Assembly (NCBI RefSeq): GCF_000750635.1 | Contig: NZ_CCDM010000002.1 | Location: forward strand, 1 to 64,000 | From: Oceanobacillus jeddahensis | Lineage (GTDB): Bacteria; Bacillota; Bacilli; Bacillales; Amphibacillaceae | Reading direction: 5' to 3' | DNA: 64,000 bases | Shown here: piece after piece, positions 1 through 11,331 of the stretch | How the letters are laid out: the number at the start of each line of letters is the position of its first letter | Position numbering within the stretch: the first letter of the stretch is position 1 | The notes under the pieces: generated by a model | The model's database searches: none | What the model was told of the DNA's origin: nothing | Seen by the model: only the letters and a program-made list of their open reading frames with translations | Program-made: the position numbers and the translations under genes

Positions 1-2222
<2,222 letters not shown>

Positions 2223-2278
2223 AGTTTTTTTATGTCACGTTACTCTTATTTAGTTTTCAGGGTGCAAAATCTTGTAAG

Positions 2279-2394
2279 TCTGGTAGCGATAGCGAAGAGG
2301 TCACACCTGTTCCCATGCCGAACACAGAAGTTAAGTTCTTCAGCGCCGATGGTAGTTGGGGGCTTCCCCCTGCGAGAGTAGGACGCCGCCAGGC
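2279..2394 (+). rRNA. 5S ribosomal RNA
   Basis: A 116-nt sequence of Bacillus 5S type, with the internal block GCGAAGAGGTCACACC and a 3' half ending GTAGGACGCCGCCAGGC. The ends pair (TCTGGTAGCG with CGCCGCCAGG). It sits about 55 nt after the 23S gene in the usual 23S-5S order. Confidence 0.97.
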
Positions 2395-2423
2395 TTATTT
2401 TTTTATCTAAATTTAATTTGTAT

Positions 2424-2498
2424 TCCACAGTAGCTCAGTGGTAGAGCAATCGGCTGTTAACCGATCGGTCGTAGGTTCGAATCCTACCTGTGGAGCCA
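2424..2498 (+). tRNA. tRNA-Asn (GTT)
   Basis: Full cloverleaf with acceptor TCCACAG/CTGTGGA, D-loop GCTCAGTGGTAGAGC, anticodon stem-loop ATCGG CTGTTAA CCGAT (anticodon GTT), T-arm GTAGGTTCGAATCCTAC, and an encoded 3' CCA. Confidence 0.97.
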
Positions 2499-2501
2499 TC
2501 T

Positions 2502-2574
<73 letters not shown>

Positions 2575-2581
2575 TCGAATG

Positions 2582-2628
2582 ATAAGGTGATAAAGTGAGT
2601 TTGGTTCTCGCTATCATCTTATTTTTTT
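2582..2628 (+). terminator. Terminator of the rRNA-tRNA operon
   Basis: The stem ATAAGGTGATA/TATCATCTTAT carries one G-U pair, has a further inner stem AGTGAG/CTCGCT, and is followed by seven T. It directly follows tRNA-Thr. Confidence 0.85.
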
Positions 2629-2742
2629 ATGTACCCAAGAAATAAGCCCGTAAAGAACCTAAATTTTCCCTTTTTAATGTTTATTTAAATTTTCTCCTGA
2701 CATTTTACTGGTAAAAATAAATATGCTTATCAAAAATCTGCT

Positions 2743-2780
2743 CGCAACAGCTTTCTTATCTAGATAAGAAAGCTGTTGCG
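2743..2780 (-). terminator. 38-bp perfect palindrome, likely terminator of the GH3 gene
   Basis: Two perfect 19-nt arms (starting CGCAACAGC) meet with no spacer around TCTAGA. It lies about 60 nt beyond the stop of the minus-strand GH3 gene. On the minus strand it is followed after six bases by TTTTT, so termination there is likely. The perfect symmetry would also allow a protein-binding site. Confidence 0.55.
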
Positions 2781-2839
2781 ATTATGAATATGATCAACGA
2801 ATAAAGAATTTGATCTCATTGTTTACCGACATGCTTAGC

Positions 2840-5272
2840 TTATATGTTTTTTCTACGTTGGATGATTATGAAAACTCCTCCTAAAAGGAGTAATAGTATG
2901 CCAGTTATTAAATAATTGTTCGCGAAAGTAGCTGTTTGAGGCAATTCATTACTAGATACTCCTTCAAATTCATATTTTTCTGTTCTTTCATCTTGAATAA
3001 CACCATCCCAATTTAGACCAAATGCAAAATCGTAAGTGTTTCGTTCTGAATCAACATATGCCACCATATCATGAGCTACGTCTTCATATTGTTCTTCTAC
3101 AGTTTTCATATTAGCTGGCATTTGAAATGGTAAGAGTCCTGAAGGCTCCACTTCACCTGAAAGTATCTCTAACACTGCTTGGTCCTGTACGCCAAAATTT
3201 ACTAGAATAGCATCTACTTCGTCTTCAAATTCAGCTAAAACAGCAGGGTTACCCATAGAAATGGAGGCGATTACAGGTTTATCTCCCATTTTTTCTCTTG
3301 TTTCAAGTACCAGATCTAGATCTTTTGTATTGGATGCAGTTACTGTCTTATCTTTGTAAGATCTATTGGTGGAGTCTTCTGTTGGGTGTCCTCCAGCAAT
3401 ACTTTGCTCTCTAGCATATTCAGCTGTATATTCTCCATATTGCAGCGTAATAGGAAAATAACCATTTCCACCATTTTCAACATCTTCAGAAGAGTAACCA
3501 AGCCCGCCATCTGGACCTTCTATCGCAACTAATGCAAAGTCCGCTTCATCTGGATTGTCTGTAATATTAAAATAGTCTTCAACAATATCAAGATTGAGTA
3601 GTGGTGCCCACTCTCCCTCTGATGCTTCATCATCGCCTCCAAAACTGCTTTCTTCAGGAGGAAACCATCTTTCAGGCACATATGCTGTCAATTGTTCATT
3701 ATTTTCTGCTTGAAGGGGTAATATATTATCTTTGTTTTTTAACATTACTATCGATTTAAGTTGTGCTTCAAATCCTGCTTCCATATATTCAGAATTACCG
3801 ACAGTTTCTACAGATTCTTGTACATCCAGGTAAGGGTTTTCAAATAAACCCGTTTGAAAAATATTCGTTAATAGACGAACTGCAGATTCCTCAAAACGAT
3901 TACGCATAAATTCTTCTCCATGCTCTTCCACACCGAGCTGATAAGCCTCCAAGATATCCCCTGATTCATCAACTCCGCCAAATTGGTCAACTCCATTAAT
4001 TATAACTTTATAGAACCGTTCAGGGTCAGAAAGTTTTTCTACTCCCCATGATTTCCCACCTGCAAATTGTTCTATATCTTCATTTGGATCACCAATGATT
4101 CCCCAATCGGTGGTAACAACCCCATCATAACCATACGTGTCTCGCAGAAGATCTTGAATCATATATTTACTATAGGCATTACCAACATTTTCTCCATATT
4201 GCTCATCTTGGTTCCAAGAAATGGTGTAATATGGCATTATCGCAGAAACTGAATCTGTTCCTCCTTCTAAATCAAATGCTCCATTTAAGAATGGAGTAAG
4301 GTGCTCATCAAAGTTCTCTCCTGGATAAACAGCATATTTTCCAAAAGCGTAATGTGCATCACGTCCTGCTTCTCCTGTTCCACCACCAGGCCAATGTTTA
4401 GCCATCGTATTGACACTTGTATATCCCCAGCCTTCATCTATCTCAGATTGCTCATTCGAGGTCTGAAAGCCGTCTCCATAAGCCTTTGCCATATCTGCTG
4501 CTAGATCAGGATTTTCCCCAAACGTGCCAGGGAATCTATACCACCTTGGATCTGTGGCAATATCAATCTGTGGAGATAAAGCCGTTGCAATTCCTAGAGA
4601 ACGATATTCTTCAGAAGCAATATGACCAAATTGTTCTACAATCTCAGGATCAAATGTTGCAGCTAAACCAATAGCCTCTGGCCACATGGATATGTCTCCA
4701 CCAGCACCAGCATTAAATTCTGCACTGGAATCCGTACTATGCCTTGGATCAGAACTATTATTTAATGGAATACCTAAGCCTAACCCTTCTGCTAGTGCTT
4801 GTGCATTGTTATTCCACTGAGCAGCTGTTTCTGAACTTTCTACATTTGTTATCAATACATGTCTAAGATTATCATTAGTGATATAGCTGTTCTGATCTTC
4901 CGTCAGCTCTGCAGAATCGATAGATTGATGAGAACTATATAGCATAAGTCCAGCGATTTCTTCGATGGACATTCTAGAAGCAAGGTCTTCTGCTCTTTCC
5001 TCCGCAGATAATCTCCAGTCTTCATAGTCATCTAATTGTCCATTCTGGTTTAAATCTTTAAATTGATCTGATCCTTCTGTTATTATCTCTACGCCGGATG
5101 TAGAAGAATATCCAAGTACAGGTCCATTTTTTTGTTCAACAAATTCTATTTCATTCGAGTTTTCTTCGGAAGAGTTACTCTCTGCTATGACTGGTTTTTG
5201 CATTGGTGAAAAAAGAATAAATATGGAGAAAAAACTCAGCCATTTTTTAAAACGTTTTTGCATTGCACTCAC
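2840..5272 (-). CDS. Secreted, surface-anchored glycoside hydrolase family 3 (beta-glucosidase-like)
   Basis: This 810-residue protein has an N-terminal signal segment (residues about 8-30). A GH3 catalytic domain follows, with KHWPGGGTGE (the KHFPG-type motif) and VVTTDWG, whose Asp fits the family nucleophile. The GH3 C-terminal domain comes next. The tail is a cell-wall sorting signal: LPQTA, then a hydrophobic stretch, then QRRKN. GH3 enzymes release sugars from the non-reducing ends of beta-glycosides; the exact substrate cannot be read here. The LPxTA ending fits class D sortases, and one is encoded at 32.8 kb. The gene lies divergent to the LevR-type regulator of the PTS operon, so a role in supplying that PTS is plausible but inferred. 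Confidence 0.9.
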   Translation of the reverse strand: MSAMQKRFKKWLSFFSIFILFSPMQKPVIAESNSSEENSNEIEFVEQKNGPVLGYSSTSGVEIITEGSDQFKDLNQNGQLDDYEDWRLSAEERAEDLASRMSIEEIAGLMLYSSHQSIDSAELTEDQNSYITNDNLRHVLITNVESSETAAQWNNNAQALAEGLGLGIPLNNSSDPRHSTDSSAEFNAGAGGDISMWPEAIGLAATFDPEIVEQFGHIASEEYRSLGIATALSPQIDIATDPRWYRFPGTFGENPDLAADMAKAYGDGFQTSNEQSEIDEGWGYTSVNTMAKHWPGGGTGEAGRDAHYAFGKYAVYPGENFDEHLTPFLNGAFDLEGGTDSVSAIMPYYTISWNQDEQYGENVGNAYSKYMIQDLLRDTYGYDGVVTTDWGIIGDPNEDIEQFAGGKSWGVEKLSDPERFYKVIINGVDQFGGVDESGDILEAYQLGVEEHGEEFMRNRFEESAVRLLTNIFQTGLFENPYLDVQESVETVGNSEYMEAGFEAQLKSIVMLKNKDNILPLQAENNEQLTAYVPERWFPPEESSFGGDDEASEGEWAPLLNLDIVEDYFNITDNPDEADFALVAIEGPDGGLGYSSEDVENGGNGYFPITLQYGEYTAEYAREQSIAGGHPTEDSTNRSYKDKTVTASNTKDLDLVLETREKMGDKPVIASISMGNPAVLAEFEDEVDAILVNFGVQDQAVLEILSGEVEPSGLLPFQMPANMKTVEEQYEDVAHDMVAYVDSERNTYDFAFGLNWDGVIQDERTEKYEFEGVSSNELPQTATFANNYLITGILLLLLGGVFIIIQRRKNI

Positions 5273-5392
5273 TCCTTTAATGGTTGAATTTTCTGTGAAG
5301 TAATAAAAAATCCGTTTTACAACTGTAAACTTTCATTTTAAATTTTTCATAACAACTTTTCATGTGATTCCAGAGTATCTCCTTTCTTTTTT

Positions 5393-5406
5393 TGGTTGCG
5401 CTTTCA
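5393..5406. promoter_or_regulatory. Candidate catabolite response element
   Basis: Read on the minus strand the site is TGAAAGCGCAACCA, matching ten of the twelve specified positions of TGWAANCGNTNWCA. It lies 121-134 nt upstream of the GH3 start and could affect GH3 or the divergent regulator. The call rests on consensus only. Confidence 0.45.
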
Positions 5407-5522
5407 TAATGTTGAAATCATTTTGATTCCTCCTTTGTCCAGGTTTAACTTTCATATTGCAAACTTCATGCCAGTTAAAAAGAATGTTGAACTATAAACT
5501 TTATTGGTCGTTGATGATCACA

Positions 5523-5543
5523 TGTGTGCAAAATGGTTACACA
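5523..5543. promoter_or_regulatory. Imperfect TGTGTGCAA dyad upstream of the LevR-type regulator
   Basis: TGTGTGCAA...TTACACA resembles the perfect dyad TGTGTGCAA/TTGCACACA that follows the regulator gene at 8294-8316. The same half-site on both sides of the gene suggests a binding site of the regulator itself. A repeated GGTTAC also occurs (about 5535 and 5548). Confidence 0.4.
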
Positions 5544-5630
5544 AATTGGTTACGTGTATTTTAGGTCTTCTGCTGTTATGATAGAGATAGAAGCGAATGA
5601 AATTATTTTAAATAAATGAGGTTTAGACAG

Positions 5631-8291
5631 ATGAGTCGAATATTGGATATTTACCAACACTTAAAAGAATTGAAAGAAGAGACTGTTACTGCCGTTGAGG
5701 TAGGAGAACAATTGAATATTGATCGTTCCACTGCAAGCCGTTATTTGAATGACTTGTTAAAAAGAAATAAAGTATTAAAAATACCAGGAAAGCCCGTGCG
5801 TTATGCAGTAAAATCATCTAATTCCTCAGATAGTGAACAAATGGATTTAATCGGATCAGAGGAAGCGCTTCGACCTATATTGGAAACTGGTATGGCGGCG
5901 TTTTCATATCCTTCCCGACCTCTCCCAATTCTCTTTACAGGAGAAACCGGTACCGGGAAATCTTATTTAGCTGAAAAACTTTCCCACTTGGCAATTGAGC
6001 AATCAGATATATTGGATGATAACGCTTTTATATCTTTTAATTGCGCTGATTATGCGCAAAATCCAGAATTGTTAATCGGCCAGATTTTTGGAATTAAAAA
6101 AGGAGCTTTTACAGGTGCTGATGAGGATAAAAAAGGGCTCGTCGATATGGCTCATAAAGGAATTCTTTTCTTGGATGAGATACACCGTTTACCTCCATCT
6201 GGTCAAGAAATGCTTTTTTACCTGATGGATAAAGGAATTTTTCATCGGTTAGGAGATGCAACAAAAGAGAGGACTGCAGATATAGCTATTATTGGCGCAA
6301 CAACAGAGAACCCCAACGAAGTCTTGCTTCCTACATTGCTGCGGCGTTTTTCTATCAAATTAAATATTCCTCCATTGCGGGAAAGAACCTATAGGGAAAG
6401 AGAAAAGCTAATTGATTATTTTCTTCGGGAAGAGGCAGCAAAAATGAGTGTCACACTATCTATAGAAAAAGATTGTCGCGAAGCCTTTCTCACTTACGAT
6501 TGTCCAGGAAATATAGGACAGTTAAAAAGTGATATTCAAATTGCCTGTGCACATGCATATTACCGTTATTTAAATAACGAAAATAAGAGTGTCGTTATTA
6601 AATTAGAGGATTTTCTTAGTTATAACGAAAATGACATGGAGAATAAAAAAGAAAAAGTTTCTCTGGATATTAATCACGTGTCAGAGGGGACTTCTACGGA
6701 TTTTCCAAATATTTATCAGCATTTTGATTCAACCAGTAAAAATTCGAAAGAATCAACTCCAATGTTAGAGAAAGTGGTAATGGATTATATATCAGAATTG
6801 AATCAAAAATACAGACATCTTCCAAACCAAAGACAAAGTTGGAATCAATTAATCGATAAAGATTTATTTAATGCGCTTCAATATGCAGGAGAAGAATTAA
6901 AAGAATCGTTTGGATTTTCAATTCCTAAAAGCCAACTTTTCGTGCTTGGATTACATCTACAAAATTTTCGAAACCATCTTCGAAACGATATCAAGAAAGT
7001 TCCAATTCCAGTTATGATTCATCCGAACGCTACATGTCGACAAGCGGCTAATCAGATTGCCTATTATTTAAATGAACAAATTGGAATGAAATTACCTCCT
7101 GAAGAGATTGAACTAATCACGCATTTTATAACACCAGAGAATTACACTGTTGATACGATAGTAAACGATCAAAGAATAGCTGTTTTACTTGTTATGCATG
7201 GAAAGTCTACAGCTTCTTCAATGGCAGAAGTAGTAAATTATTTGCTGGGAAATCATGTTATTCATGCTGTTGATATGCCATTGCATATTACTGCTGAAGA
7301 AACGTATGAACAGGTGAAAACACGTATTCATCAATTACGAACAGAGATGGAAAATATAGAAAGTGTATTACTGCTAGTGGATATTGGATCACTTATTACC
7401 ATGGGAGATACCATTAAAAACGATGTAGATCTTCCTTTAAAAACAATCTCAAGTGTCAATTTGCCTATGGTAATGGAGGCAGGAAGACAATCGCTGGTAT
7501 CTGAACAAACATTGGATGGAATCTACGAAAATGCTAGAGAAGCGATGCTAAAGTTTGCAAAAGAAGAAGAGGAGTCGAAGTATGTACAGAAAAAACGCCT
7601 TATCGCTACGGTTTGCTTTACAGGAGAAGGTGCAGCGCAGTTGCTGGAAGATTGGATAAAAAAACAGCTTTCACATTCAGATAAAGATGTTTTAATACGG
7701 TCTGTCCGAGTTAATCCTTCAACTAACGATACTTCTGTTCTTCATGAACTGCAGGATTATTATGAAGTCATTGCCATTATTGGAACCGTTCCAGTATCGA
7801 TAGAAGGTATCCCCTATATTCCTGCATGGGAGTTGCTACAGGAAGAAGGGGTATCTAGAATGCATCGACTGCTGGAAATTACAAGGAAATCATTAGCGAC
7901 ATCAATGGAAAGCAATGAGGTAGAAAGAGAGGAAATCTATCATTTAATTATTGGTGGATTACAAGAAATCATCACCTATGGAAATCCCAAATCTATTGCA
8001 AATATTTTGCAGGCTAGTATTCCGCCGATTCGTGAATATTATCACTGGGATACCGGAAGAGAGTTAGGCATGTGGATGCATATTGGAGGCCTAGTCGACC
8101 GATTAATCGCTAACCGTGTTCAAAGTAATTCAGACAAGCTTATGTTTTCGTTTCCAGTGGATGATCAAGAAATTACTATTACAGATAAAGAAAAGACGCT
8201 ATGGGAACCTTTTTATGAAAAATTAGAGCAGAAATTTCATCTCACTGTTCCGGATCATATAAAAACAGAGCTTGTTAAATTATCCCGTTAA
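5631..8291 (+). CDS. LevR-type PTS-controlled sigma-54 transcriptional activator
   Basis: This protein of 886 residues has an N-terminal winged-helix DNA-binding domain. An AAA+ domain follows, with Walker A GETGTGKS, the sigma-54 contact loop GAFTGA and Walker B GILFLDE. Next come a first PRD, an EIIA-Man-like domain with likely phospho-His in VMHGKSTAS, an EIIB-Gat-like segment (VCFTGEGAA), and a C-terminal PRD with WMHIGGL. This domain order is that of LevR/MtlR-type activators. The ATG at 5631 is preferred over the one at 5616 because TGAGG lies nine nt before it. The activator faces the PTS operon and a sigma-54 promoter follows it. It is probably switched by PTS phosphorylation. Confidence 0.93.
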   Translation: MSRILDIYQHLKELKEETVTAVEVGEQLNIDRSTASRYLNDLLKRNKVLKIPGKPVRYAVKSSNSSDSEQMDLIGSEEALRPILETGMAAFSYPSRPLPILFTGETGTGKSYLAEKLSHLAIEQSDILDDNAFISFNCADYAQNPELLIGQIFGIKKGAFTGADEDKKGLVDMAHKGILFLDEIHRLPPSGQEMLFYLMDKGIFHRLGDATKERTADIAIIGATTENPNEVLLPTLLRRFSIKLNIPPLRERTYREREKLIDYFLREEAAKMSVTLSIEKDCREAFLTYDCPGNIGQLKSDIQIACAHAYYRYLNNENKSVVIKLEDFLSYNENDMENKKEKVSLDINHVSEGTSTDFPNIYQHFDSTSKNSKESTPMLEKVVMDYISELNQKYRHLPNQRQSWNQLIDKDLFNALQYAGEELKESFGFSIPKSQLFVLGLHLQNFRNHLRNDIKKVPIPVMIHPNATCRQAANQIAYYLNEQIGMKLPPEEIELITHFITPENYTVDTIVNDQRIAVLLVMHGKSTASSMAEVVNYLLGNHVIHAVDMPLHITAEETYEQVKTRIHQLRTEMENIESVLLLVDIGSLITMGDTIKNDVDLPLKTISSVNLPMVMEAGRQSLVSEQTLDGIYENAREAMLKFAKEEEESKYVQKKRLIATVCFTGEGAAQLLEDWIKKQLSHSDKDVLIRSVRVNPSTNDTSVLHELQDYYEVIAIIGTVPVSIEGIPYIPAWELLQEEGVSRMHRLLEITRKSLATSMESNEVEREEIYHLIIGGLQEIITYGNPKSIANILQASIPPIREYYHWDTGRELGMWMHIGGLVDRLIANRVQSNSDKLMFSFPVDDQEITITDKEKTLWEPFYEKLEQKFHLTVPDHIKTELVKLSR

Positions 8292-8325
8292 AATGTGTGC
8301 AATCATGTTGCACACATTTTTTATT
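8291..8325 (+). promoter_or_regulatory. Perfect dyad: regulator terminator and/or LevR upstream activating site
   Basis: AAATGTGTGCAA, a five-base spacer, then TTGCACACATTT and further T. It starts at the stop codon of the activator gene and could be its terminator. Its centre is about 97 bp upstream of the sigma-54 promoter, where enhancer-type sites of LevR-like activators are found, and the half-site recurs at 5523. It may serve both roles. Confidence 0.6.
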
Positions 8326-8393
8326 AAAAAATGTTTTCAAATGAAATTTCTATTATGAGGCTCTTCTTCTTTATTTCTACCCAATAAACTGTG

Positions 8394-8411
8394 TTGGCAT
8401 ATTTTTTGCAA
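8394..8411 (+). promoter_or_regulatory. Sigma-54 (-24/-12) promoter of the PTS operon
   Basis: TTGGCATATTTTTTGCAA has the invariant GG at 8396-8397 and GC at 8408-8409 with ten bases between them, matching TGGCAC-N5-TTGCA. It is the expected target of the adjacent GAFTGA-containing activator. Transcription should start near 8421, so translation cannot begin at an upstream in-frame ATG at 8420. Confidence 0.88.
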
Positions 8412-8491
8412 GTAATAAAGTGAAGGTTGTAAAAAGTGCTAAATGTGATTCTCAGGAAAGCATTTTTAGAAAAAGAGAAGGAGGGGGTTAC

Positions 8492-8743
8492 TTGAAAAAA
8501 TTTCTTTTCACTTATGCAACTGTTTTATCGTTGATTTGGATTGGATATGGTGTTTATGCACTTATCGCTAATCAGCCTTCAGCTGGAGTAATTCTTGGAT
8601 TTGGAATTGCCTTTTCAGTATGTCTATTTATTGCTAGTTGGTTCTCGAGTTGGATTATGCGCCACTATAAGAGAATTGATAGCATGGCAAAAACAATGTT
8701 TACAAAAAATAACAAATTAAGAGGTGTTAAAGATGGGAAATAA
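8492..8743 (+). CDS. Small two-TM membrane protein, first gene of the PTS operon
   Basis: 83 residues with two hydrophobic segments (about 4-27 and 33-57) and a basic C-terminus. The TTG start at 8492 is chosen because AAGGAGG lies seven nt upstream; an in-frame ATG at 8420 would lie upstream of the predicted transcript start. The gene overlaps the IIB start by 11 nt. I do not recognise a family. Its place between the promoter and IIB suggests translational coupling with the PTS, possibly as an accessory membrane subunit. Confidence 0.75.
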   Translation: MKKFLFTYATVLSLIWIGYGVYALIANQPSAGVILGFGIAFSVCLFIASWFSSWIMRHYKRIDSMAKTMFTKNNKLRGVKDGK

Positions 8744-9050
8744 CAAATTAAAAATTATTATCCTTTGCAGTTGGGGAGCTACTTCAAGTCAATTAGCCAA
8801 AAAAGTGGAACAGGCAGCAGAGAAGAGAGAGCTAGATGTGGAAGTATATGCAGGTGGTACTGGAGAATTCAAGCAAAAAGCAAGTGAATATGATGTTGCT
8901 CTCTTAGAACCACAAGTACGTCATTTGAAAAAAGAAGTTACAAAAATAGGGGAGCAGAATGATGTTCCTGTTGAATTAGTAGATCAACGGGCGTTTGCGT
9001 TAATGGATGGAGATAAGGTGTTGGACCAAGCACTAAATATGAAGAAATAG
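8733..9050 (+). CDS. PTS EIIB component, lactose/cellobiose family
   Basis: 105 residues. The N-terminal beta strand and loop IIILCSWGATSSQLA carries the phosphorylatable Cys of CelA-type IIB proteins. The domain fills the protein. ATG 8733 has GAGGTG six nt before it, which decides against the longer reading frame starting at 8724. It should pass phosphate from the IIA encoded at 10.4 kb to the sugar bound by IIC. Confidence 0.9.
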   Translation: MGNNKLKIIILCSWGATSSQLAKKVEQAAEKRELDVEVYAGGTGEFKQKASEYDVALLEPQVRHLKKEVTKIGEQNDVPVELVDQRAFALMDGDKVLDQALNMKK

Positions 9051-9092
9051 AGTGTCTAAGGACTAAAACGATATGAAAGTGAGGAGTATGCT

Positions 9093-10391
9093 ATGAAGCT
9101 AGATCAGTGGCTTGAAGATCACCTCATGGGACCATTAGGGAAAATAGCGCAGAATATTTATTTGCAGTCTATTCGTGATGCATTTGTTATCTTTGCGTTG
9201 CCTGTTATTATTACTGGTGCGATTTTCCTTATCATTGCTAATCCGCCTGATTCCATTGAATGGGGAATTGTGCAGGCTTGGGTAAATGCAGTAGAACCTA
9301 TTCAGGCAGAACTTCTTTTCCCGTTTAATTTGACATTTGGATTAATGGCGCTGACAGTTGCGTTTGGTATTGGTTACAGTCTTGCCAGTCGCAGGGATAT
9401 GGATGCAGTAATGGCTGGAATGTTATCTATGCTAGCCTTCTTTATGACTGCATTCCCTGTCACGGATATTGAGCAGGTAGCGTTTGGAGATATTCTGCAG
9501 TATTTAGGCGGGCAAGGCTTGTTTGTTGCCATTATTTTAGGTATTCTTACGACAGAAGCTATGCGATTTTTAATTAAAAAAGGGGTTACTTTCGAAATGC
9601 CTGACGGGGTTCCTCCGTATGTGATGCGAACCTTCCGTGTGATTATTCCCTTTATGATTATTTTACCGATTGTATGGATTCTTTCTTGGATTGTCTGGGC
9701 TAATTTCGGTATCACGATACCTCAAGCTGTATTAGACATATTTAGCCCTCTGGTAACTGTATCTAACTCGTATTGGGCAACACTTGGAATGATTCTGTTG
9801 ATGCTTGTTTTATGGGCGATGGGAATTCACGGAATGAACGTTGTATCTTCCGTTGTATACCCTTTTTGGATGGCTAACCTGGCAGATAATGCCGAAGCAG
9901 TAAGGCAAGGAACAGAAGCGACAGGTATTGTTACCGAACCGTTCTTCCACATGTTTACGCATCTCGGAGGGTCGGGAGCAACGATTGGTTTAGCTGTCTT
10001 CCTTTTATTTGCGGCATCCAAACAATTGAAACAGGTCGGAAAAACGGTTATTGTACCTTCATTATTTAATATCAATGAGCCCCTCATTTTCGGGGTACCG
10101 ATTGTGTTGAATCCTATATTAATTATTCCATTTGTACTGGGACCCGTTGTTATTGTAACGATTAACTATATCCTGTTTGCAACAGGTATTCTACCTCCTG
10201 TTATTGTACAGCCGCCATTCACGGTTCCTATTTTCTTAGGAGGATTTATTGCAACAGGTGGTTCCTGGTTAGCAGGAGTAGTACAAATTGTGAATGCGAT
10301 TATTGCAGCGTTGATTTATTATCCTTTCTTCCGTAAATATGATAAACAGTTGTTGAACGAAGAAAATAATAACGAAGCGGAAACTAATTAA
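9093..10391 (+). CDS. PTS EIIC permease, lactose/cellobiose family
   Basis: 432 residues, about ten hydrophobic segments, with typical IIC features such as the NEPLIFGVPIVLNP motif near residue 330 that contains the conserved glutamate region. Length is usual for cellobiose-type IIC (about 420-450). A GTGAGGAG site precedes the ATG. It transports and phosphorylates a sugar across the membrane; the motif does not fix the substrate. No 6-phospho-beta-glycosidase gene follows in the operon. Confidence 0.92.
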   Translation: MKLDQWLEDHLMGPLGKIAQNIYLQSIRDAFVIFALPVIITGAIFLIIANPPDSIEWGIVQAWVNAVEPIQAELLFPFNLTFGLMALTVAFGIGYSLASRRDMDAVMAGMLSMLAFFMTAFPVTDIEQVAFGDILQYLGGQGLFVAIILGILTTEAMRFLIKKGVTFEMPDGVPPYVMRTFRVIIPFMIILPIVWILSWIVWANFGITIPQAVLDIFSPLVTVSNSYWATLGMILLMLVLWAMGIHGMNVVSSVVYPFWMANLADNAEAVRQGTEATGIVTEPFFHMFTHLGGSGATIGLAVFLLFAASKQLKQVGKTVIVPSLFNINEPLIFGVPIVLNPILIIPFVLGPVVIVTINYILFATGILPPVIVQPPFTVPIFLGGFIATGGSWLAGVVQIVNAIIAALIYYPFFRKYDKQLLNEENNNEAETN

Positions 10392-10405
10392 TAAGGAGAG
10401 AGAAT

Positions 10406-10747
10406 ATGAACTACGAAGAAATCATGTCACAACTCATCTTGCACGGAGGAAATGCTCGTGGTGCAGCGTACGAAGCACTGGATGAAGCGCAAACCTTCAA
10501 CTTTACTGAGGCTGAAAAGCTGTTGGAAGAAGCTGATGAAGAATTTGTAAAAGGGCATCAGTATCAAACAAAACTTATTCAAAATCAAGACGATCAGGCG
10601 AAACCGAGTTTTTTGATGATTCATGCACAGGATCATTTAATGACTGCACAAGCTGAACTGCAATTAATCAAACGGATGATTGAGCAGTTAAGAACGACAG
10701 AAAAGCTAGAGAAAAGAATTGAAAAATTGGAGCAGAGAACCGAATAG
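10406..10747 (+). CDS. PTS EIIA component, lactose/cellobiose family
   Basis: 113 residues, helical, with IHAQDHLMTA holding the phospho-His of LacF/CelC-type IIA near residue 75, and ILHGGNARGAAYEAL at the N-terminus. AAGGAGAG precedes the ATG. Last gene of the operon, followed by a hairpin. The C-terminal EKLEKRIEKLEQ repeat may form a short coiled coil extending the trimer. Confidence 0.92.
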   Translation: MNYEEIMSQLILHGGNARGAAYEALDEAQTFNFTEAEKLLEEADEEFVKGHQYQTKLIQNQDDQAKPSFLMIHAQDHLMTAQAELQLIKRMIEQLRTTEKLEKRIEKLEQRTE

Positions 10748-10799
10748 TGCAGTTTTAGTATGTGTGGAAAATAAATAAATAATTAATTCATTCATGCTA

Positions 10800-10834
10800 C
10801 AGCTTAATACCAATATTTTAATGGTATTAAGCTG
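10800..10834 (+). terminator. Hairpin after the PTS operon
   Basis: Thirteen perfect base pairs, CAGCTTAATACCA/TGGTATTAAGCTG, with a nine-base loop. There is no clean T-run, only CTTAGCTCTTTATT. It lies between convergent genes and may act on both strands. Confidence 0.6.
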
Positions 10835-10917
10835 CTTAGCTCTTTATTACAAGCAGTTAGTAAGCTATCACTTAGCACTATGTATTAGATCATTTGTGCT
10901 AAAAAAGAGATAATCAT

Positions 10918-11319
10918 TTAATCATCAGGAGCAACCAATTCTACTTTCACTCTGTCTGGGTCTTCAAAATACACAGCGTAATGACTTTCACCGCCAGCAA
11001 ATGGATGAAGCTCGGGATAAAGAATAGTAATCCCTCGCTGCTGGAGTTTTGTAGTCATTTCATCAACAAATTCGCGGGAGTCTGCATGAAAAGCTAAGTG
11101 GTTTAAACCGACCCGACGTCGGTGATAGGGAATATCTAAAAATTTTTCCTCTGCTTGTACAAATACAAGATAGGATTCTCCCAGTTTCCAGCTTTGTCCA
11201 CCTTCCCATTTTTGAAAAGGCTCGTATCCTAGTTCTTTTAGGAACCAGCCCCAGAAATGGACTGTTTCATTTATATCAGAAACATAAAGTTCTATGTGAT
11301 GGATTAGACCATGTTTCAA
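10918..11319 (-). CDS. VOC-family (glyoxalase-like) protein
   Basis: 133 residues forming one vicinal-oxygen-chelate fold: HHIELYVSDIN at the start, LNHLAFHAD in the middle, and YAVYFEDPDRVKVELV at the end, giving His and Glu positions typical of metal binding. The substrate cannot be inferred. It lies 12 nt after the GlpP-like gene on the same strand, so the two are probably co-transcribed. Confidence 0.8.
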   Translation of the reverse strand: MKHGLIHHIELYVSDINETVHFWGWFLKELGYEPFQKWEGGQSWKLGESYLVFVQAEEKFLDIPYHRRRVGLNHLAFHADSREFVDEMTTKLQQRGITILYPELHPFAGGESHYAVYFEDPDRVKVELVAPDD

Positions 11320-11331
11320 AAAATTCCTCCT

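Noticed and set aside
8420..8491. Upstream ATG for the first gene of the PTS operon
   Set aside because: The sigma-54 promoter predicts a transcript start near 8421, and the strong Shine-Dalgarno lies before TTG 8492.
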